Below are positions 55,700-64,000 of a DNA stretch of 64,000 nucleotides, one piece after another. Each line of letters begins with the position of its first letter. Position 1 is the stretch's first letter. The notes under the pieces were generated by a model, which had not been told where the DNA came from, searched no databases, and worked only from the letters and a program-made list of their open reading frames with translations. The position numbers were made by a program, and so were the translations under genes. Source of the stretch: Actinomycetes bacterium (lineage in GTDB: Bacteria; Actinomycetota; Acidimicrobiia; Acidimicrobiales; Ilumatobacteraceae); the NCBI GenBank assembly GCA_025360105.1, contig JANYCT010000034.1, forward strand, positions 1 through 64,000, in the 5' to 3' direction.

Positions 55700-58600
55700 C
55701 ACACACTCTCCATCACACGCGCGTTGGTTTCGTCTTCGGTCAGGCCCTCGGCGCGCGATTCGCGGATGACTCCGAGCACTCGCTTGTAGTCGCGGGGCAT
55801 CACTTTGCGGAACTGCGCTGCCGCACCGGGCCATGCATCGACGAGGCCCGCTGCAACTGGCGACTGGGTGAGATCGCGATGACGCGTCACGATGTCGAGG
55901 AGGAACGCCGTGTCGTCGTCGTCGAGCGACTCGAGGTCGACCATGTCACCGTTCACCAATGCTGCAAACGTCTCATTCGGGTCATACACGTAGGCGATGC
56001 CGCCGCTCATACCCGCCGCGAAGTTGCGCCCAGTGGCCCCGAGGACAACCACGCGGCCACCTGTCATGTACTCGCATCCGTGATCGCCGATGCCCTCAAC
56101 GACTGCGGTGGCACCGGAGTTGCGCACGCAGAATCGTTCACCGACGACGCCGCGCAGGAAGATCTCCCCGCTCGTCGCGCCGTAGCCGATCACGTTGCCC
56201 GCGATCACGTTGTTCTCCGCCGCGAACGTGGCCCGACGATCGGGGGCCACGATGATGCGACCGCCGCTGAGCCCCTTACCGACGTAGTCGTTGGCGTCAC
56301 CCTCGAGGCGCAGCTCGATGCCTGCAGGAACGAAGGCACCAAAGCTCTGGCCTGCCGAGCCGCGAAACTGGATCGCGATCGTGCCGTCGGCCAAGCCGTT
56401 GCCGCCCCACGCCTTGGTGACGGCCGCGCCGAGCATCGTGCCAACGGTGCGGTTCACGTTGTGGATCTGCATCGCGAACGACACCGGATGGCCATCCTGC
56501 AGGGCGGGCGCCGACTGCGCGATGAGCTGCTGATCAAGGGCAATGCCGAGCCCATGGTCCTGCGCCACGGAGTGGTGCAACGTCTGCCCGTAACGATTCT
56601 GCGGCACCGCCAGGATCGGGCTGATGTCGAGCCCGGCGGCCTTCCAATGCGAGATCGCAGCTCGCGTATCGAGCATTTCGACGTGACCGATCATCTCGGT
56701 CATTGTGCGGAACCCGAGCTGGGCCATCAGCTCGCGCACCTCTTCGGCGATGAACTGCATGAAGTTGACCACGAACTCCGGCTTGCCACTGAACTTGGCG
56801 CGCAGCTCGGGATTCTGCGTGGCCACGCCCACCGGGCAGGTGTCGAGATGGCATACGCGCATCATCACGCAACCACTCACCACGAGTGGCGCAGTGGCAA
56901 AGCCGAACTCCTCGGCACCGAGCAGCGCTGCTACGACCACGTCGCGACCGGTCTTGAGCTGACCATCAGTCTGCACCACGATGCGATCGCGAAGGCCGTT
57001 GAGCAACAACGTCTGCTGGGTTTCGGCCAGACCGAGTTCCCATGGTCCACCGGCGTGCTTGAGCGACGTGAGCGGCGACGCACCCGTGCCGCCGTCGTGA
57101 CCACTGATCAGCACCACATCGGCCTTGGCCTTGCTCACGCCGGCGGCCACAGTGCCCACGCCCATCTCGGCCACGAGCTTTACGTGCACGCGAGCCGCCG
57201 GGTTTGCGTTCTTCAGGTCATGGATGAGCTGCTTGAGATCTTCGATGGAGTAGATGTCGTGGTGCGGCGGCGGACTGATCAGGCCGACGCCCGGCGTGCT
57301 GTGTCGGGTCTTGGCGATCCACGGATACACCTTGTGGCCGGGCAGCTGACCGCCCTCACCGGGCTTTGCACCCTGGGCCATCTTGATCTGAATGTCGTCG
57401 GCGTTCACCAAGTACTCGCTGGTGACACCGAAGCGCCCGCTCGCGACCTGCTTGATACTGCTGCGCCGCCGTGGATCAACGAGTCGGTCGCTGTCCTCTC
57501 CACCCTCACCTGTGTTGCTCTTCGCACCGATCGAGTTCATTGCGATGGCGAGCGTCTCATGGGCTTCGGCGCTGATGCTGCCGTAGCTCATCGCGCCCGT
57601 CGAGAACCGCTTCACGATCTCGTCCACGGATTCGACCTCGTCGATGGGTACAGGAGTGCGATCACCGGGGGCGAACTCGAACAGGCCACGCAACGTCGCC
57701 AGCTTCTTGGACTGGTCGTCGATCAAGTTGGTGTACTGCTTGAAGATGTCGTAGCGCTTGGCGCGGGTGGCGTGTTGCAGCTTGAAGACCGTCTCGGGAT
57801 TGAACAAGTGCACCTCGCCCTCGCGGCGCCACTGGTATTCGCCTCCGAGTTCGAGCTTGCGATGGGCACGCTCCTCGGGACGGGTGGGGTGTGCATGCGC
57901 GTGTCGCGCCGCAACCTCCATCGTGACCTCGTCGATGCCGATACCGCCGAGACGGCTTACCGTGCCGGTGAAGTATTCGTCGACGAGCTCGTGCCCCAGA
58001 CCGATGGCCTCGAAGATCTGCGCGCCGGTGTAGGACGCAACGGTGCTGACACCCATCTTCGACATCACCTTCAGTACGCCCTTGCCACTGGCCTTGATGA
58101 AGTTCTTGACCGCCTTGTGCGGGTCCATCCCGCCGAGACCGTTGAGGTCTTCGCGGATCATGTCCTCAATGGATTCGAACGCGAGATACGGGTTGATCGC
58201 GCCTGCGCCATAGCCCACGAGCAGCGCCATGTGATGCACCTCGCGGGCATCGCCACATTCCACCACGAGGCCCACCTGGGTCCGGGTCTTCTCGCGAATG
58301 AGGTGATGGTGCACCGCTGCAGTGAGCAGCAGCGACGGAATGGGCGCAAGCACCTCGTCACCATTGCGGTCGCTGAGCACAATGATGCGCGCCCCGTCGG
58401 CGATCGCGCGGCTGGCCTCGGAACGAATGGCATCGAGTGCCCGACGCAATGCCAGGCCGCCGCCGGCGACGCGGTAGAGGCCGCTGATGGTCACCGACTT
58501 CAACTGCGGGTGCGCGTCGTCATCGTTGATGTGCACGATCTTGGCGAGCTCGTCGTTGTCGATCACGGGGAACGGCAACACCAACTGGCAGCAGCTCTCG

Positions 58601-60249
58601 GGTCCGGGCTCGAGCAGGTTGTGCTCGGGCCCCACGGTGGAGCCCACCGCGGTGACGACCTCTTCGCGGATCGCGTCGAGCGGCGGGTTGGTGACCTGTG
58701 CGAACAACTGCTGGAAGTAGTCGAAGATCAATCGCGGCCGCTCGCTGAGCACCGCAATGGGCGTATCGGTGCCCATCGACCCGAGCGGCTCGGCGCCCGC
58801 CTTGGCCATTGGCGCCACGATGATCTTGAGCTCTTCGTGGGTGTAGCCGAACACCTGCTGACGACGCAACACACTCATGTGACTGAACTCGACATGCTCG
58901 TGATCGGGTAGATCGCCCAACTCCACGAGGCCCGCGTCGAGCCACTCTTGGTAGGGATGCTCCGTGGCCAACGTGGACTTGATCTCGTCATCTTCGACGA
59001 TGCGACCCTTGGCGGTGTCCACCAAGAACATTCGGCCCGGCTGGAGCCGGCCCTTCTTTACGATGCGCGCTGGATCGATGTCGATCACGCCGGTCTCACT
59101 GGCGAGCACCACGAGATCGTCGTCGGTCACCCAGTAACGGCCCGGCCGCAACCCGTTGCGGTCAAGCACCGCGCCGATGACTGTGCCGTCGGTGAACGCA
59201 ACGCTGGCGGGACCATCCCACGGCTCCATCAGGGATGAGTGGAAGCGATAGAACGCCCGCTTGGCGGGGTCCATGATGTCGTTGTTCTCCCACGCCTCAG
59301 GGATCATCATCAACATCGCATGTGGCAGCGAACGGCCACCGAGGTGCAGCAGTTCGAGCACCTCATCGAAGCTCGCCGAATCGGATCCACCGGGTGTGCA
59401 GATCGGAAAGGCACGTTCGAGACCCGGCAGATGGCCACTGCTCACGAGCGCCTCGCGCGTGCGCATCCAGTTGCGGTTGCCCTGCACGGTGTTGATCTCG
59501 CCGTTGTGGGCGATGTAGCGATACGGGTGCGCGAGTGGCCACGACGGGAATGTGTTCGTGCTAAAGCGACTGTGCACGAGGGCGAGCGCACTCTCGACGC
59601 GCTGATCGGCGAGATCGGGGAAGAACATCGCCAACTGTGGTGTGGTGAACATGCCCTTGTAGATCAGCGTCCTGCTCGACAACGAGGGAAAGTACGTGCT
59701 GTGTTCGCTCGGCAGCTCGTGCTCGATGCGCTTACGTGCCACGAACACACGGCGGTCCAGATCGATGCCTGACGCCGGGGTATCGACGCTCGCATCGGTG
59801 AGGAACAGTTGCTTGAAGCTCGGCATCACCTCGCGGGCGCTGGCACCGAGACAAGCGGGAGAGATCGGCACCTCGCGCCAGCCGATCGTGCGCAGGCCTT
59901 CCTGCCCGGCAATCTCTGAGATAGACGCCATCGCCTTTGCGGCGTCCGCTGGATCGGCAGGCAAGAAGGCGAGACCCACTGCGTATTGGCCCACGGGCGG
60001 CAGGTCGAACCCAGCCACGGCGCGCAGGAACGCATCGGGGATCTGAATCAGGATGCCGGCGCCGTCGCCGGTGTCTGCCTCGGCACCGGTGGCACCACGG
60101 TGCTCCATGTTGCACAGGGCGCCGATGCCCATCGCAACGATGGCGCGGCTGGGCACACCATTGATGTTCGCAACGAACGAGACGCCACAGGCATCGTGTT
60201 CGAACCGCGGGTCATACAGCCCTGAGGGCGCGGGGTAATTGTTGTGCAT
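55699..60249 (-). CDS. gltB: glutamate synthase large subunit
   Basis: [19 protein letters not shown] (N-terminal Cys glutaminase), [36 protein letters not shown]-terminal alpha subunit glycine-rich repeats. Confidence 0.97.
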   Translation of the reverse strand: MHNNYPAPSGLYDPRFEHDACGVSFVANINGVPSRAIVAMGIGALCNMEHRGATGAEADTGDGAGILIQIPDAFLRAVAGFDLPPVGQYAVGLAFLPADPADAAKAMASISEIAGQEGLRTIGWREVPISPACLGASAREVMPSFKQLFLTDASVDTPASGIDLDRRVFVARKRIEHELPSEHSTYFPSLSSRTLIYKGMFTTPQLAMFFPDLADQRVESALALVHSRFSTNTFPSWPLAHPYRYIAHNGEINTVQGNRNWMRTREALVSSGHLPGLERAFPICTPGGSDSASFDEVLELLHLGGRSLPHAMLMMIPEAWENNDIMDPAKRAFYRFHSSLMEPWDGPASVAFTDGTVIGAVLDRNGLRPGRYWVTDDDLVVLASETGVIDIDPARIVKKGRLQPGRMFLVDTAKGRIVEDDEIKSTLATEHPYQEWLDAGLVELGDLPDHEHVEFSHMSVLRRQQVFGYTHEELKIIVAPMAKAGAEPLGSMGTDTPIAVLSERPRLIFDYFQQLFAQVTNPPLDAIREEVVTAVGSTVGPEHNLLEPGPESCCQLVLPFPVIDNDELAKIVHINDDDAHPQLKSVTISGLYRVAGGGLALRRALDAIRSEASRAIADGARIIVLSDRNGDEVLAPIPSLLLTAAVHHHLIREKTRTQVGLVVECGDAREVHHMALLVGYGAGAINPYLAFESIEDMIREDLNGLGGMDPHKAVKNFIKASGKGVLKVMSKMGVSTVASYTGAQIFEAIGLGHELVDEYFTGTVSRLGGIGIDEVTMEVAARHAHAHPTRPEERAHRKLELGGEYQWRREGEVHLFNPETVFKLQHATRAKRYDIFKQYTNLIDDQSKKLATLRGLFEFAPGDRTPVPIDEVESVDEIVKRFSTGAMSYGSISAEAHETLAIAMNSIGAKSNTGEGGEDSDRLVDPRRRSSIKQVASGRFGVTSEYLVNADDIQIKMAQGAKPGEGGQLPGHKVYPWIAKTRHSTPGVGLISPPPHHDIYSIEDLKQLIHDLKNANPAARVHVKLVAEMGVGTVAAGVSKAKADVVLISGHDGGTGASPLTSLKHAGGPWELGLAETQQTLLLNGLRDRIVVQTDGQLKTGRDVVVAALLGAEEFGFATAPLVVSGCVMMRVCHLDTCPVGVATQNPELRAKFSGKPEFVVNFMQFIAEEVRELMAQLGFRTMTEMIGHVEMLDTRAAISHWKAAGLDISPILAVPQNRYGQTLHHSVAQDHGLGIALDQQLIAQSAPALQDGHPVSFAMQIHNVNRTVGTMLGAAVTKAWGGNGLADGTIAIQFRGSAGQSFGAFVPAGIELRLEGDANDYVGKGLSGGRIIVAPDRRATFAAENNVIAGNVIGYGATSGEIFLRGVVGERFCVRNSGATAVVEGIGDHGCEYMTGGRVVVLGATGRNFAAGMSGGIAYVYDPNETFAALVNGDMVDLESLDDDDTAFLLDIVTRHRDLTQSPVAAGLVDAWPGAAAQFRKVMPRDYKRVLGVIRESRAEGLTEDETNARVMESV

Positions 60250-60274
60250 CGTCCACATCCACTGAAGTCGGTTT

Positions 60275-60360
60275 GGCTTGGTGGACGCTCGGGACGACGC
60301 TGGCCCGAACGGTCACCGCAATGTTACGGGACCGCGCGGACTTTCACCAATCAATTTCTC
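60275..60360 (-). promoter_or_regulatory. structured gltB leader with cobalamin-riboswitch-like core (tentative)
   Basis: Minus strand GAGAAATTGATTGGTGAAAGTCCGCGCGGTCCCGTAACATTG...CCACCAAGCC; resembles conserved GGUGaaAaUCC...GCuGcCCCGCaACuG; TTGGTG can pair with CACCAA. Confidence 0.3.
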
Positions 60361-60383
60361 AGTCGGCTTGTGAGCCGGAAGGG

Positions 60384-61208
60384 TCAGGCGTCGCGGAAGA
60401 CGGGATCGCGATTTTCGAAGTTCGCCATCACGGCCTCAACTTGATTCGGTGAGCCGATCTGCGCGCCGATGACGCGCCGCTCCTGAGCAAACTGCTCGGC
60501 GGCCCCGGCGTTGACGATGCGGTTGAAGAGTTCTTTCGCTCCACGCACAGCGCCCGGACTACGGCCAGCGATTTCGTGGGCCATCGCCAGCGCATCGTCG
60601 AGGGGATTGTCGCTGAGGCGCGTCGCGAGCCCCATCTCGAACGCCTCGCGTCCGCTGAACACGCGAGCGGTGAACGTGAGTTCTTTCGCAATATCTGGAC
60701 GCACCAACGACGAGAGCACCTGCGTGCCGGTCATATCGGGCACCAGACCCCAGTGCACCTCGCGCACCGACATCTTCGTGTCGGGGTGCACGATGCGAAT
60801 GTCGGCACCGAGCGCTATCTGGATGCCGCCTCCGAGTGCGTGGCCGTGCACTGCGGCAATCACCGGAACCGGCACTTCCTGCCATACCCACGCCACCTGC
60901 TGGCCGAGATGCGTGATGCGCCCTGCCTGCATTGCGCCAGGGTTGCCGTTTGCGCCATCGTCGGCTGCCGCGGATGCCGTTGCTCCCCCGGCCATCGACT
61001 GGAACGAGCTGAAGTCGAGCCCGGCACAAAACGATGCACCTTCGCCGGACAACACGACAACGCGGACACCGGGTTCGGTCTTCAACTGCTCGCCGGCCTC
61101 GGCGATGGCGGTGAACATCGCTCCATCGAGCGCGTTGCGCTTGTCGGGGCGGTTCATGCGCACGTCGGCTACACCGTTGGATATCGAAATGGATACACGA
61201 TCTGACAT
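60384..61208 (-). CDS. enoyl-CoA hydratase/isomerase family protein
   Basis: VRMNRPDKRNALDGAMF, GASFCAGLDFSSF, AAVHGHALGGGIQIALGADIRI, REVHWGLVPDM. Confidence 0.94.
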   Translation of the reverse strand: MSDRVSISISNGVADVRMNRPDKRNALDGAMFTAIAEAGEQLKTEPGVRVVVLSGEGASFCAGLDFSSFQSMAGGATASAAADDGANGNPGAMQAGRITHLGQQVAWVWQEVPVPVIAAVHGHALGGGIQIALGADIRIVHPDTKMSVREVHWGLVPDMTGTQVLSSLVRPDIAKELTFTARVFSGREAFEMGLATRLSDNPLDDALAMAHEIAGRSPGAVRGAKELFNRIVNAGAAEQFAQERRVIGAQIGSPNQVEAVMANFENRDPVFRDA

Positions 61209-61271
61209 GGCCCAAGTCTGACAGAGCGGCACGACACCGCTCGTTTCGGACGGCGCTGGCACAATGGCGCA

Positions 61272-61649
61272 ATGCCTCGCCAAGCCATCACCGCCGCCAA
61301 CGCCGCCTCTGTCGGCTCGTACTCGCACGCCGTCGAGATCGACGGGTTCGTGTATCTATCGGGGCAGACCCCGCTCGACCCGCCGAGCAAGATGCTGGTG
61401 GGTGGCTCCATTGCCGAGCAGACGCGGCAGTGCTTTGCCAATCTGTTCGGCGTGCTCGCCGCTGCAGGACTCACACCTGACCACGTCATCAAGTGCAACA
61501 CCTACCTCACTGACATGGCCCACTTCGACGAATACGACGCCGAGTACCGCACGCACTTCAACGAGCCGTACCCGGCGCGCACCACGGTCGCGGTTGGCGC
61601 GCTTCCCCTGGGCGCCCAAGTGGAGATCGAGATGATCGCGCATCGGTGA
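61272..61649 (+). CDS. RidA/YjgF family protein
   Basis: GSYSHAVEIDGFVYLSGQTPLDP...QTRQCFANLFGVLAAAGL...RTTVAVGALPLGAQVEIEMIAH. Confidence 0.94.
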   Translation: MPRQAITAANAASVGSYSHAVEIDGFVYLSGQTPLDPPSKMLVGGSIAEQTRQCFANLFGVLAAAGLTPDHVIKCNTYLTDMAHFDEYDAEYRTHFNEPYPARTTVAVGALPLGAQVEIEMIAHR

Positions 61650-61674
61650 CACGGGCACCGCTCGAGGAGCCTCG

Positions 61675-61866
61675 ATGAGTCACTCCGATGAGGTCGCACG
61701 CGACGATCCGCTCGCTACCGACGTGCGCGCCCTGATCGACACTCACCTGGCGTTCAACAACTCCGTCACGCCGCCCGAAGAGGTCTACGCCATCGACGCG
61801 TTAGACCTGGCGCACCTCGACATCGAGTTCTTCAGCTTTCGGCGCGATGGGGCGCTGGGTGAGGAG
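61675..61866 (+). pseudogene. 5' remnant of a GNAT acetyltransferase
   Basis: DVRALIDTHLAFNNSVTPPEEVYAIDALDLAHLDIEFFSFRRDGALG matches a GNAT N-terminus, then homology ends and no acetyl-CoA-binding motif follows. Confidence 0.55.
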
Positions 61867-61880
61867 CGTGGCCGTTGCGA

Positions 61881-62234
61881 TCAGCGGCGCTGGCGCAGCT
61901 CGACATCTGCCCACATCGCCGACATATCGACCACATCGGCCTTGAGTTCACGTGACCCAAAGTCCATTGTCCGGAGGAACAACCACGTCTCGGCGATCGA
62001 GCGTTCCGCTGCCGCTTCGGCTGGATGGTCACCACCCTCGCGGACCTCGAAGCGGAAGTTGAAGAAGTCGATCCGTTGGTCGTAGGTGAAGGTGCCCTCC
62101 GGGGTATATGCCGATTCGAAGATGTCGTGTTCGGCTTGCGCGCCCACGAGGTACCGGCGCGCCTGATCCGTGAGATCGGCAAAGCGTCCGCGCACCGTCA
62201 CCCTGAACACGCGCGCTGGTTGATCGTCACTCAC
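61881..62234 (-). CDS. DUF6204-like protein
   Basis: RVFRVTVRGRFADLTDQARRYLVGAQAEHDIFESAYTPEGTFTYDQRIDFFNFRFEV; GTG start. Confidence 0.75.
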   Translation of the reverse strand: MSDDQPARVFRVTVRGRFADLTDQARRYLVGAQAEHDIFESAYTPEGTFTYDQRIDFFNFRFEVREGGDHPAEAAAERSIAETWLFLRTMDFGSRELKADVVDMSAMWADVELRQRR

Positions 62235-62353
62235 GGCGGCGAGCGTAGCCACCGTCACAGCAGCGATTGCTGACGCGACGCCAACCGGGTCGACGCGCAA
62301 CGTATCGTAGGTCTGACCTCAGTGCCTGACATTGGCATCGATTCCACCCCCAG

Positions 62354-63877
62354 ATGCCACCTATGACGCACCACGCCACCATCACACGCGCCCTGCTCCT
62401 CCTCGGCGCCACCGTCTTGCTTGCGACGTGTTTGCTCTCGCAACCGGTCACCGGGTGGAACTCGAACTCGCGCCTTGATCTCGTGTTCGCCACAGTGGAC
62501 CGCAGCACGCTCTCGATCGACGCCTACCACAACGTGAAACCGACCGACACGGGCGACAAGGCCGAATACAACGGCCACTACTACAGCGACAAGACCATCG
62601 GAGTGTCGCTCGTGGCCGTGCCCTTGTATGCCGGTATTCGTGCTGTCTCCAATATCTTTCGGCTACACCCCAGCTTCCAGTTGCTCCAGTATCTGCTCAC
62701 GCGATTTGCTGTCGCTTTACCCGCCGCGTTTGCTGCGATGCTGATGGCCAATTTGCTCGTGAAGCTCGGCGCGCTACCCCGACGCGCGATCCTGGCGACA
62801 TCCGGAGTTTTCTTCGGGAGCCTGCTCTTCGGATATTCGTCGGTTTTCTTTCCTTACCTACCGGGAATCGCCGCGTGTCTCGGAGCGCTCACGATCGTGC
62901 TGTCACCCCCGCTCACATGGAAGAAGGCAGCGGCCGCTGGCGGGCTGCTGGGCATGGCGCTAATCTTTGATCTCACGTTCGTCATCACCGTCGCCGTGAT
63001 TGGCGTCTTCCTGCTCGCAGCCCTCCACAAAGCGGGGCCTCGCAAGGGCCTGCGCCTCGGTGGCGCGGCTACAGCAGCTGCGGTGGTCCCGCTGGGCGTC
63101 TTCGCGCTCTACTCGCGTGCGATCTTCGGGAAACCGAGCATCCCCTACAAGTACGAGGCGTCGCAGTTCTTCCGCGACGGTATGTCGAAAGGGGTCATGG
63201 GGGTCACCTCGCCGAAGCGTGACGCTATGTGGTTCCTGTCATTTCATGCCTACCGCGGCATCTTGTTCTGGTCGCCCTGGCTGGTGATGGTCGTCGTTTG
63301 CTGCATCTGGCTCATCGCTACGGATCGACACCTGCGACCGATTGCGATCGCCGCGCTCGTCACGTTCGTGGGCTACTTCCTGTTCAACTCGGGCTACTAC
63401 GAATGGTGGGGTGGCGCCGGTATGGGGCCGCGCCTGATGCTGCCGATGTTCGCCATCGTGCCGCTCGGCCTCGTGGCCGCGTGCCGCGCCGATAGCCCGC
63501 GGTGGATGCGCTACGGAGTGGTCGCGACGATGACCGTCGCCGTCGCGCTGTGCCTCCCCGTGAGCATGACCGACCCGCAGACCAAACAGGCGAACCTCCT
63601 GCAGACCCTGCTCGGCGCCAGCCCCGGCACGCATCTTCGCGTCGTTCAACTCGAGGTGCTCAAGAACTTTTATCTGGGTCGCTGGATCGGCATCAAGCCG
63701 GTGGCCGGCATCCCCATCATCGTCAGCTTCATCGGATGCATGGTTCTGGTCGTGGGCGGTACGACGTTGGCCTACATCGTGGCCGCCCGAGCCGAGAACC
63801 ATGAGTTCGACGACTTGACGAACAGCGAACCGCTCGACGAGTTAGCACCGATCGAACCCGTCGCCATCCCGGCCTGA
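62354..63877 (+). CDS. polytopic membrane protein (glycosyl/mannosyltransferase-like)
   Basis: About 10 TM helices; NGHYYSDKTIGVSLVAVPLY and FNSGYYEWWGGAGMGPRLMLPMF motifs. Confidence 0.75.
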   Translation: MPPMTHHATITRALLLLGATVLLATCLLSQPVTGWNSNSRLDLVFATVDRSTLSIDAYHNVKPTDTGDKAEYNGHYYSDKTIGVSLVAVPLYAGIRAVSNIFRLHPSFQLLQYLLTRFAVALPAAFAAMLMANLLVKLGALPRRAILATSGVFFGSLLFGYSSVFFPYLPGIAACLGALTIVLSPPLTWKKAAAAGGLLGMALIFDLTFVITVAVIGVFLLAALHKAGPRKGLRLGGAATAAAVVPLGVFALYSRAIFGKPSIPYKYEASQFFRDGMSKGVMGVTSPKRDAMWFLSFHAYRGILFWSPWLVMVVVCCIWLIATDRHLRPIAIAALVTFVGYFLFNSGYYEWWGGAGMGPRLMLPMFAIVPLGLVAACRADSPRWMRYGVVATMTVAVALCLPVSMTDPQTKQANLLQTLLGASPGTHLRVVQLEVLKNFYLGRWIGIKPVAGIPIIVSFIGCMVLVVGGTTLAYIVAARAENHEFDDLTNSEPLDELAPIEPVAIPA

Positions 63878-63930
63878 GCCTCGAGTCGCTTGCTCGGCTT
63901 TCGAACCCCGCCGGAGTCCTGGGACCTCCG

Positions 63931-64000
63931 GTGACGTTGGGAATTTTCGATCTGCACACCACGGTGTTCGGGCGTGCTGTGCGGGCGTTGGCCCACGCGC
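63931..64000 (+). CDS. possible 5' end of next gene, truncated by window
   Basis: GTG ACG TTG GGA ATT TTC GAT ... open to window end (VTLGIFDLHTTVFGRAVRALAHA). Confidence 0.3.
   Translation, partial: MTLGIFDLHTTVFGRAVRALAHA

Noticed and set aside
55687-58911. 1074-aa plus-strand ORF antisense to gltB
   Set aside because: Composition is the His/Arg-rich shadow typical of GC-rich antisense frames; gltB on the other strand is unambiguous.
1-64000. CRISPR array, prophage, transposon, toxin-antitoxin or secondary-metabolite megasynthase
   Set aside because: No regularly spaced repeats, integrase/transposase, phage structural genes, TA pairs or PKS/NRPS modules seen.

Overview
The window is about 64 kb of high-GC, gene-dense chromosome. 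Mycothiol synthase, F420-type LLM oxidoreductase, a DUF3499-like protein and GTG/ATG gene starts point to an actinobacterium, possibly of Acidimicrobiia type (inference). I found no rRNA, CRISPR array, integrase or transposase. Content is mostly housekeeping plus a few accessory blocks. Main blocks: hisI-trpE; hisC-hisB-hisH-hisF; nth, mshD, M3 peptidase and rlmN; tRNA-Val(CAC); a polyamine-type ABC transporter (PotABCD-like) next to an APC permease, two Lrp/AsnC regulators, an aminobutyraldehyde-type ALDH, alanine dehydrogenase and a visibly broken class III aminotransferase; a P450; a four-gene sugar/glycan operon; MFS transporter, murF and ddl; a TetR-controlled four-gene operon (fatty acyl-CoA reductase/HAD fusion, Zn-alcohol dehydrogenase, LarA/DUF2088-like protein, PlsC acyltransferase); gltD-gltB; enoyl-CoA hydratase and RidA; a truncated GNAT gene. 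The best candidate for an undescribed system is the FAR-HAD / ADH / LarA-like / acyltransferase operon. Its LarA-like protein aligns gap-free with the nickel-pincer site of LarA but appears to lack one of the two catalytic histidines. Secondary candidates are a small RNA 3' of nth, a cobalamin-riboswitch-like leader upstream of gltB, a 4 x 14-nt repeat upstream of potA, and paired palindromes near an Lrp gene. All calls are by reading only; no database search was run.
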